From contig NZ_FOQV01000020.1 of NCBI RefSeq assembly GCF_900113835.1, positions 1-38,839 of the forward strand: a stretch of 38,839 bases of DNA, written 5' to 3'. Within the stretch, counting starts at the first letter, position 1. Each line of letters opens with the position of its first letter. The position numbers and the translations under genes were made by a program. The DNA is from Allobosea sp. OK403 (GTDB lineage: Bacteria > Pseudomonadota > Alphaproteobacteria > Rhizobiales > Beijerinckiaceae). This document shows, piece after piece, positions 33,521 through 38,839 of this stretch. The notes beneath the pieces are model-generated. The model worked only from the letters and a program-made list of their open reading frames with translations, was not told where the DNA came from and did no database searches.

Positions 33521-34186
33521 ATGAGCGATACGGTTACGCGTTTAGCCGCCACACGGGCCGCGATTGCGCGCGCGGCGCGTGATTTCGAGCGCGAGCCCGA
33601 TTCGGTTGCGCTGATCGCGGTCTCGAAGACGATGCCGGTAGAGGCGATCCTGCCCGTGCTGGAAGCCGGGCAGCGCATCTTCGGCGAGAACTATGTCCAG
33701 GAGGCCAAGGCGAAATGGCCGGAGCTGAAGCAGCGTTTTCCTGATGCCCAGCTCCACATGATCGGGCCGCTGCAATCCAACAAGGCCCGCGAGGCGGTCG
33801 AATTATTCGACGCCATCCACTCGCTCGATCGCGAGAGCCTGGCCAAAGAGCTGGCGCGCGAAATCGCCCGCGCCGGCAAGGCTCCAACCCTGTTCGTCCA
33901 GGTCAACACCGGCGACGAGCCGCAAAAGGGCGGCGTCAGCCCGGCCGGGATCGATGCGTTCCTGGAAAACTGCCGCGCGCATCACGGCCTCGTGATCACG
34001 GGGCTGATGTGCATTCCGCCGGCCGATGAACCGCCTTCGCCGCATTTCGGCCTGCTCGCCAAGATCGCGGCGCGCCACGGCTTGCGCGAGCTTTCGATGG
34101 GCATGAGCGCCGATTACGAGGCCGCAATCCAGATGGGCGCGACCTATGTGCGGGTCGGCAGCGCGATTTTCGGGGCACGAGTGTGA
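33521..34186 (+). CDS. YggS-family pyridoxal phosphate homeostasis protein
   Basis: 221 aa from the ATG at 33521, with AAGGGA upstream; an ATG at 33506 lacks a good ribosome site. Single-domain PLP-binding TIM barrel resembling the N-terminal domain of alanine racemase; it binds and buffers PLP. Lys36 in LIAVSKTMP holds the cofactor. FGENYVQEAKAKW, HMIGPLQSNKA and GLMCIPPADEP are family signatures, and LSMGMSADYEAAIQMGATYV and RVGSAIFG form the phosphate-binding end. It is divergent from leuS, a common neighbourhood, and converges on the L,D-transpeptidase. Confidence 0.97.
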   Translation: MSDTVTRLAATRAAIARAARDFEREPDSVALIAVSKTMPVEAILPVLEAGQRIFGENYVQEAKAKWPELKQRFPDAQLHMIGPLQSNKAREAVELFDAIHSLDRESLAKELAREIARAGKAPTLFVQVNTGDEPQKGGVSPAGIDAFLENCRAHHGLVITGLMCIPPADEPPSPHFGLLAKIAARHGLRELSMGMSADYEAAIQMGATYVRVGSAIFGARV

Positions 34187-34219
34187 AGACAGGGTGAGGG
34201 CGTGGGGCGGTTGCGCCCT

Positions 34220-34261
34220 GCTCGGGCCTGACCCGAGCATCTCTTGCCGGAGCTTCTCCGG
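34220..34261. terminator. Hairpins between convergent yggS and L,D-transpeptidase genes
   Basis: GCTCGGG-N5-CCCGAGC (34220-34238) and CCGGAG-CTT-CTCCGG (34247-34261) are two perfect stems in the 111-bp convergent gap. Neither has a T-tract. They resemble small intergenic repeats and may only pause or protect transcripts. Confidence 0.4.
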
Positions 34262-34297
34262 CGAAGCGCAGACCCGAGTGGGACGCCCGGGCCCTCC

Positions 34298-34867
34298 CTA
34301 TCGCACCACCAGCACGCAATGCCGTGCCAGCCGCGGCAGCACCTTGGCGAAGACATGGCCCTCGACCGCGACGCAGCCGGCGGTGGGCGTGAAGCCGGAC
34401 CGCGCGAGATGCCAGAAGATCGCGCTGCCGCGGCCGCGAATCACCGGCGCGTCGTTCCAGCCGAGCTCGACGATGACGTCGTAGAGATGGTCGTCGCGCT
34501 GCAGCCGCTCCTCGGCGGCGCCGGGCGGGCGGGCGATCAGCCGGTTATAGCGGCGGTCGCCGGCATCGTCGCACCAGGCGTCGCGGGCGGTGATGGCGCG
34601 CAGCGGCAGCAGCGTTCTCGGCCTGGGCAGCCGCGCCTTGCGGTAGAGCACGCTGCGCAGCGGCAGGGCGGCGCGCGGGGTGCCACCATCGCCCTCGCGC
34701 TTGAGCACGACGATGCCGGAGCGGCCAAGCGCGCAGGGGAACACCGCGCCCCCTGCGACCAGGAAGCCCTTGCTGCGGTCCCGGACCGAGGCAAAGACCC
34801 GCAGCCGGGTGAGGCCGCGCGGCTTGTGAACCGACCAGGATGTGATCGGGCTCTCACGTTTTCTCAC
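34298..34867 (-). CDS. L,D-transpeptidase (YkuD domain)
   Basis: 189 aa if the GTG at 34867 is used (AGGA ten bases upstream); no better start is visible and the frame further upstream is a shadow of the regulator gene. The YkuD domain spans most of the protein: GVVLKREGDGGTPRAALPLR-like VVLKREGDGGTPRAALPLRS near the start, and the catalytic motif HLARSGFTPTAGCVAV near residues 155-175 with nucleophile Cys in TAGCVA. No clear signal peptide, as in other short alphaproteobacterial YkuD proteins. Such enzymes make 3-3 crosslinks in peptidoglycan or attach outer-membrane proteins to it. It is divergent from a CenR-like regulator. Confidence 0.88.
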   Translation of the reverse strand: MRKRESPITSWSVHKPRGLTRLRVFASVRDRSKGFLVAGGAVFPCALGRSGIVVLKREGDGGTPRAALPLRSVLYRKARLPRPRTLLPLRAITARDAWCDDAGDRRYNRLIARPPGAAEERLQRDDHLYDVIVELGWNDAPVIRGRGSAIFWHLARSGFTPTAGCVAVEGHVFAKVLPRLARHCVLVVR

Positions 34868-34948
34868 TGAAATTCCATCCTGCGTGACTTGCAGACACGA
34901 ATCAGCGGGCTCATGGTGCCCGCTGCGCAACCGTTGCAATGATCGTTC

Positions 34949-35635
34949 ATGTCCGCCGTCCATCATATCCTTCTCGTCGATGATGACGAGACATTGCGCG
35001 ACGCGCTGGCCGAACAGCTGGCGCTTTATGACGAGTTCAAGATCTCGACTGCCGGGACCGCGACCTCGGCGGTCAAGGCCGTGCAGGCGGAGCGGATCGA
35101 TCTTGCCGTGATGGATGTCGGCCTGCCCGACATGGACGGGCGCGAAGCCGTCAAGATGATGCGCAAGAACGGCTTCAAGAGCCCGGTGATCATGCTGACC
35201 GGCCAGGGCTCCGATTCGGACACGGTGCTGGGGCTGGAAGCCGGCGCCAATGATTATGTCGTCAAGCCATTCAAATTCGCCGTGCTGCTGGCGCGCATCC
35301 GGGCGCATTTGCGTCAGTACGAGGCGAGCGAGGACGCGGTCTTTCAGGTCGGGCCCTATACCTTCCATCCCGGCTCGAAGCTGCTGGTCAGCGAGAAGGG
35401 CTCCAAGACCAAGCTGACCGAAAAGGAAACCGCGATCCTGCGCTTTCTCTATCGCGCCGGCCGCAAGCCGATCGCCCGCGAGATCCTGCTGCAGGAGGTC
35501 TGGGGCTATAACAGTCAGGTCACGACCCACACGCTCGAGACGCATATCTACCGGTTGCGCCAGAAGATCGAACCCGATCCGGGCAATGCACGTTTGCTCG
35601 TGACGGATGCGGGCGGTTACCGCCTCAACCCTTAA
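34949..35635 (+). CDS. OmpR-family response regulator, CenR-like
   Basis: 228 aa. The receiver domain (1-118) has acidic pocket DDD at 11-13, phosphorylation site Asp56 in VMDVGLPDMDGRE, and Lys in NDYVVKPFKF. The winged-helix DNA-binding domain (about 130-228) shows KLTEKETAILRFLYRAGRK and VTTHTLETHIYRLRQKIEPD. The linker QVGPYTFHPGSKLLVSEKG and this effector resemble CenR, the essential envelope regulator of Caulobacter, by my recollection of the family; no sensor kinase is adjacent, as is also true of cenR. The divergent L,D-transpeptidase fits an envelope role. The regulon and name need a tree. Confidence 0.9.
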   Translation: MSAVHHILLVDDDETLRDALAEQLALYDEFKISTAGTATSAVKAVQAERIDLAVMDVGLPDMDGREAVKMMRKNGFKSPVIMLTGQGSDSDTVLGLEAGANDYVVKPFKFAVLLARIRAHLRQYEASEDAVFQVGPYTFHPGSKLLVSEKGSKTKLTEKETAILRFLYRAGRKPIAREILLQEVWGYNSQVTTHTLETHIYRLRQKIEPDPGNARLLVTDAGGYRLNP

Positions 35636-35641
35636 GTCGAT

Positions 35642-36106
35642 ATGGCTCTCGACAACGACATTGCCCTGCTGGCCCGGCAGCCGCTGCTGAGTCTGATGGA
35701 GCGCGATGCGCTGCGGTTGGTGGCGTTCGCGGCAGAAAGCCGCATTCTGCGCGCCGGCGATGTCCTGTTTCGTGGCGGCGAGATGTCGGACGGCGCTGTG
35801 CTGATCATCTCGGGTGCGGTTGCCCTGCTGCACCAGGATGACGGCCAGCCCGCCGACGAGATCGTCGGCGCCGGCGCCTTGCTCGGAGAGATTGCCCTAT
35901 TCACCTCGGCGCACCGGCCGGTGACGGCGATCGCCCGCGAGCCGACGCAAGTGATGAAGCTGTCGCGCAGCGTGATGCGCCGTGTCCTCGCCGAATTTCC
36001 GAACTCGGCCGAGGCGATCGCTGAAGCGATCGGGGATCGTCTGCGCGAGTTCGTCGGCGAATTGAGCCAAGTCCAGGCCGCGCTGAACGCGATCGATCGG
36101 GGCTGA
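35642..36106 (+). CDS. Cyclic nucleotide-binding domain protein without DNA-binding domain
   Basis: 154 aa, 6 bp after the response regulator and probably co-transcribed. One Crp-like CNB domain (about 10-125): RILRAGDVLFRGGEMSDGAV, LIISGAVALL, and LLGEIALFTSAHRPVTAIAR, which aligns with the phosphate-binding cassette. The C-terminal helix of about 30 residues (AIGDRLREFVGELSQVQAAL) has no helix-turn-helix, so it is not a Crp-type activator. It could gate a partner protein or sense a nucleotide; no partner is evident. Converges on xth with 10 bp between. Confidence 0.85.
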   Translation: MALDNDIALLARQPLLSLMERDALRLVAFAAESRILRAGDVLFRGGEMSDGAVLIISGAVALLHQDDGQPADEIVGAGALLGEIALFTSAHRPVTAIAREPTQVMKLSRSVMRRVLAEFPNSAEAIAEAIGDRLREFVGELSQVQAALNAIDRG

Positions 36107-36116
36107 TAGAAGAGCC

Positions 36117-36932
36117 TCAAAGCTCCAGCGTCACCGTTACCGGCACATGGTCCGAGGGGCGCTCCCAGCCGCGTGCTTCGCGCAGGAAGGTGAGGTCGCG
36201 CAGAGCCGGCTTCAGCGCGTCCGAGAGCCAGATATGGTCGAGGCGGCGGCCGCGGTTGGAGGCTTCCCAGTCGGCGGCGCGGTAGCTCCACCAGCTATAG
36301 AGTTTCTCGGGTTCAGGCCTGAGCGTGCGCGCGGCGTCGGTCCAGCCGAGCTCGCTGCGCAGCTTCTCCAGCGTCGTGGTCTCGATCGGCGTATGGCTGA
36401 CCACGTCGAGCAATTGCTTGTGGCTCCAGACATCGTGCTCATAGGGCGCGATGTTGAGGTCGCCGAGCAGGATGGCGGGCCGGTCGGTCGGCTTCTTGGC
36501 GATGCCCCAGGCGCCGATCTCGTCGAGGAAGGCGAGCTTATGGGCGAATTTGTCGTTCCTGGCCGGGTCGGGAATGTCACCGCCGGCTGGAATGTAGAAA
36601 TTATGGATCGCGACGCCGGCCGCAGTGCCCGCGGCCTTGTCGAGCACCACCGTCATGTGGCGAGCGTCGTTCTTGCCGCACATCGCCATGGCGTCCTTCT
36701 CGCTGAAGGGCAGTTTTGAGACGATGGCGACGCCGTTATAGCCTTTCTGGCCGATAAAGGCCTGATGGACATAGCCGATCTTCTCGAAGGCCTTGGCCGG
36801 GAACTGCTCGTCGGGCGTCTTGGTTTCCTGCAGGCACAGCACATCGGGCGCATGCGTGGTCAGGAAATCGCAGACCATGCCGATGCGCAGGCGGACCGAA
36901 TTGATATTCCAGCTGGTGACGGTGAGTTGCAC
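36117..36932 (-). CDS. xth: Exodeoxyribonuclease III (AP endonuclease)
   Basis: 271 aa from a GTG at 36932, which gives MQLTVTSWNINSVRLR as in the family; no upstream ATG fits. It cuts DNA 5' of abasic sites and trims 3' ends in base-excision repair. Metal and catalytic residues seen: Asn in WNIN (11), Glu36 in CLQETK, GDLNIAPYEHDVW with Asp/Asn, and the final SDHVPVTVTLEL with the catalytic His. GRRLDHIWLSD carries the additional metal-binding Asp. Located beside lolA-ftsK as in many alphaproteobacteria. Confidence 0.97.
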   Translation of the reverse strand: MQLTVTSWNINSVRLRIGMVCDFLTTHAPDVLCLQETKTPDEQFPAKAFEKIGYVHQAFIGQKGYNGVAIVSKLPFSEKDAMAMCGKNDARHMTVVLDKAAGTAAGVAIHNFYIPAGGDIPDPARNDKFAHKLAFLDEIGAWGIAKKPTDRPAILLGDLNIAPYEHDVWSHKQLLDVVSHTPIETTTLEKLRSELGWTDAARTLRPEPEKLYSWWSYRAADWEASNRGRRLDHIWLSDALKPALRDLTFLREARGWERPSDHVPVTVTLEL

Positions 36933-37032
36933 GCGAATGTTCCGGGCGGAGGGCTGCCGGAAACTGGTTTGTAGCGCGCAGAAAAGCAAGCTCGTCCGGT
37001 GAAGAGCCGACCCGCTTACCGTCATTGCTTGG

Positions 37033-37139
37033 CTAGAGCGTTTCCGCGTTTCTCAGAATCGCGGAAACGCTCCAGCTCCTTGTTTTAACGCGTTTTTTTT
37101 CACGCGAACCTGTGTCCACTCCGCTCGAAAACGCTCTAG
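37033..37139. repeat. Composite intergenic palindromic repeat
   Basis: The outer arms CTAGAGCGTTT (37033-37043) and AAACGCTCTAG (37129-37139) are perfect inverted repeats. An inner hairpin pairs GAGCGTTTCCGCG (37036-37048) with CGCGGAAACGCTC (37060-37072). The right half contains CCTGTGTCCACT, related to CCGGTTCCCACT of the repeat near 13172, so it belongs to the same dispersed Rhizobiales-type family. It fills the xth-lolA gap; the T8 run at 37093-37100 may help to end transcription. Confidence 0.8.
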
Positions 37140-37163
37140 GTCCGCAATGACGAGAGGGCGACG

Positions 37164-37994
37164 TCAGAGCATCCGCTCGTAATTGATCGTGAAATTCTTC
37201 GGATCGGGGCGGCGCTGGGTGTCGAGATTGTAGACCGAGACCGTGGTCTCATAGCCTTGCGGATCGATCACCACCCAGCCGCGCAATTCATTGGCGGTGA
37301 TGTCGTAGTTCAGGGTGATCTTGGAGGTGCCGCCCAGCGTCGAGCGGTCCTCGATCCTGACTGACAGGATGTCGCCCTTGGTGCTGGCGCCCATCACGAC
37401 CGAATCGCGCGCCAGATCCATGCGCTCCTTGACCAGGAACTTCAGCGGAGTCTGGCCGATCGAATAGATATCCTGCGTCGCCAGCTTCTTGTCGCGGATG
37501 GCGACGGAGGTGCCGTCGGCGATGACCTCGGTCGTCACCGGAGCGCGGTATTCGAAGCGCATCTTGCCCGGGCGCTGAATATAGAGCTTGCCCTCGAGAC
37601 GGCGTCCATCGGCAGAAAACTGGATGAAATCAGCCTGCAGAGTGGCGAATCCGTTGAAATAGGTGTTCAGCCGCTCAACGGCCTCGTCCTGCGTCTGCGG
37701 GGCGGAGGATTTGCCCGATGCTTTCGCCGGCGTGGCCGCAATGCGCTGGGGCGCTTCGGCGGATGCGGTTTGCACGGGTGCCCCCGCCGTCGCCACGCGC
37801 GGCAATCCGAGGCCCTCAGGCCGCGCGGGGGGCAGGCGCGTGCCGCTGCGCGCCGGCTTGGCGGTGGCGATCGCCTGCTTGGCGGGCTGCAGGTTCAGCG
37901 GCTGGGCGCGGGCCCCACCGAGGGCGGCTGCGAAGCCGAGCGCGGCGAGCGCGCCGATCGAGGCCCGCATCCGGAGGCGGCGTGTCATGAGCAT
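37164..37994 (-). CDS. lolA: Outer-membrane lipoprotein carrier protein LolA
   Basis: 276 aa from the ATG at 37994, with GGAG five bases upstream. LolA carries lipoproteins across the periplasm from LolCDE to the outer membrane. A signal peptide (1-30) is cleaved at ARA|Q. Then comes an unusual Ala/Pro-rich spacer (about 31-100), then the LolA fold: AVERLNTYFNGFATLQADFI, GKLYIQRPGKMRFEYRAP, and ILSVRIEDRSTLGGTSKITL, ending with an NFTINYERML tail. The spacer makes the protein about 50 residues longer than a minimal LolA. Upstream lies ftsK in the same direction, 225 bp away; xth is downstream. Confidence 0.94.
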   Translation of the reverse strand: MLMTRRLRMRASIGALAALGFAAALGGARAQPLNLQPAKQAIATAKPARSGTRLPPARPEGLGLPRVATAGAPVQTASAEAPQRIAATPAKASGKSSAPQTQDEAVERLNTYFNGFATLQADFIQFSADGRRLEGKLYIQRPGKMRFEYRAPVTTEVIADGTSVAIRDKKLATQDIYSIGQTPLKFLVKERMDLARDSVVMGASTKGDILSVRIEDRSTLGGTSKITLNYDITANELRGWVVIDPQGYETTVSVYNLDTQRRPDPKNFTINYERML

Positions 37995-38115
37995 GCAAGC
38001 TCCACTCAAAATCGGCGCAGAGGCCGGGATCATCGTGCCTTTGCCGGCACGCTGCAACAAACGGGTCATGGAAGCGAACCTACCGCTCCGGTCAAATCCT
38101 GGCGCGGGATTCATT

Positions 38116-38134
38116 CGAAAAACCGATTCCCACT
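38116..38134. repeat. Fragment of intergenic repeat family
   Basis: CGAAAAACCGATTCCCACT matches 13165-13183 at 18 of 19 bases, without the palindromic arms. It is a remnant copy in the ftsK-lolA gap. Confidence 0.55.
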
Positions 38135-38219
38135 CTTACGAGCCCACTCCAATCAACGCATCGCGATGGCCGAAGGTTGCAGTGCCGTCATGGCAATTTG
38201 AGGACGGGACGGCGGCGTT

Positions 38220-38839
38220 TCAATCCTCGTCCTCGCGAGCGCGTCCGGTTTCGACCAGGATCTCGCGTTTGCCGGCGTGGTTGGCGGGGCCGACGATGCC
38301 TTCGTTCTCCATCCGCTCCATGATCGAGGCGGCGCGGTTGTAGCCGATCTGGAGGCGGCGCTGGATATAGGAGGTCGAGGCCTTCTTGTCGCGCAGCACC
38401 ACCGCCACCGCCTGATCGTAAGGGTCGTCGCTCTCGGCCTGGCCCATCGCGCTCTTGTCGAAGACCGCGCCATCCTCGCCCTCAGCTGCGCCCTCCTCCT
38501 CCTCGGAGGTGACGGCCTCGAGATATTGCGGCCGGCCTTGCGTCTTCAGGTGGGCGACGACCTTCTCGACCTCGGCATCGCTGACGAAGGGCCCGTGGAC
38601 GCGGGTGATGCGCCCGCCGCCGGCCATGTAGAGCATGTCGCCCTGGCCGAGCAGCTGCTCGGCGCCCTGCTCGCCCAGAATCGTGCGCGAGTCGATCTTG
38701 GAGGTGACCTGGAAGGAGATCCGGGTCGGGAAGTTCGCCTTGATCGTGCCGGTGATGACGTCGACCGAGGGGCGCTGCGTCGCCAGTACGACATGGATGC
38801 CCGCCGCACGCGCCATCTGGGCCAGACGCTGGATCGTGC
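38220..38839 (-). CDS. ftsK: DNA translocase FtsK, C-terminal part (5' end outside window)
   Basis: The frame is open to the last base of the window, so only the last ~205 residues are present. Seen: the end of the RecA-like motor, MARAAGIHVVLATQRPSVDV and NFPTRISFQVTSKIDSRTIL and GEQGAEQLLGQGDML, typical of FtsK/SpoIIIE. After an acidic linker (EEEEGAAEGED) comes the gamma winged-helix domain YDQAVAVVLRDKKASTSYIQ-RRLQIGYNRAASIMERME that reads KOPS sequences. FtsK pumps DNA at the septum toward dif. This is the opposite end of the chromosome cycle from the origin, but the gene lies near ori here. Confidence 0.97.
   Translation of the reverse strand, partial: TIQRLAQMARAAGIHVVLATQRPSVDVITGTIKANFPTRISFQVTSKIDSRTILGEQGAEQLLGQGDMLYMAGGGRITRVHGPFVSDAEVEKVVAHLKTQGRPQYLEAVTSEEEEGAAEGEDGAVFDKSAMGQAESDDPYDQAVAVVLRDKKASTSYIQRRLQIGYNRAASIMERMENEGIVGPANHAGKREILVETGRAREDED

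Noticed and set aside
34868..35833. N-terminal extension of the L,D-transpeptidase frame across the response regulator
   Set aside because: It is the antisense shadow of the regulator gene. The YkuD domain is complete within 34298-34867.

Overview
The window looks like core chromosome of a high-GC alphaproteobacterium, most likely of the order Hyphomicrobiales. A Bosea/Methylobacterium-like genus is my guess, from protein flavour and the style of the intergenic palindromes. It is not a plasmid, phage or genomic island. I see no rRNA, tRNA, insertion sequence, CRISPR array or recognisable defence system.

The main feature is a predicted chromosomal replication origin with its segregation apparatus. 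The 442-bp gap at 17736-18177 lies between ppsR (leftward) and hemE (rightward), the pair that brackets oriC in Caulobacter and Rickettsia. It holds TGTGGA-type DnaA boxes, an A+T-rich stretch, a full CtrA-type TTAA-N7-TTAA site, six GANTC (CcrM) sites and a near-perfect parS. Leftward from it runs a compact block ppsR-maf-aroE-coaE-dnaQ. Rightward run hemE-hemJ, rho, mnmE-mnmG-rsmG-parA-parB. Transcription therefore diverges from the predicted origin. Five parS-like sites (6576, 17942, 24777, 26457, 26793) spread over about 20 kb. The perfect one is embedded in the 5' coding part of rsmG.

Layout, left to right. 1-1004 is the C-terminal part of a chemotaxis receptor. 1029-3715 is a small regulatory patch: an AraC regulator divergent from an Atu4866-like protein, then an NAD(P)-binding oxidoreductase divergent from an HxlR regulator with a clear operator-like palindrome. 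3868-6567 is rpsO-pnp (ribosomal protein S15 and PNPase). 6714-8190 holds an alpha/beta hydrolase and an FMN flavoprotein. 8350-12279, leftward, is an operon-like run timA-mltA-smr-xre followed by adenosine kinase. secB and a TerC membrane protein lie at 12519-14067. 14075-29137 is the origin block, with a leftward DUF255/thioredoxin-like protein inserted between rho and mnmE. 29203-33425 is leuS-lptE-holA, leftward. 33521-36106 holds yggS, an L,D-transpeptidase divergent from a CenR-like OmpR-family regulator, and a lone cyclic-nucleotide-binding-domain protein. 36117-38839 is xth, lolA and the C-terminal end of ftsK, all leftward.

Functionally the window combines replication and segregation (oriC, parABS, dnaQ, holA, ftsK), RNA metabolism (rho, pnp, MnmEG, RsmG), envelope assembly (lolA, lptE, mltA, L,D-transpeptidase, secB) and cofactor metabolism (hemE, hemJ, coaE, aroE). 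Intergenic palindromic repeats of two families sit at 8216-8334, 13086-13201 and 37033-37139, with fragments elsewhere. I found no previously undescribed multi-gene system. The most rewarding material is the origin architecture and its overlapping regulatory sites.
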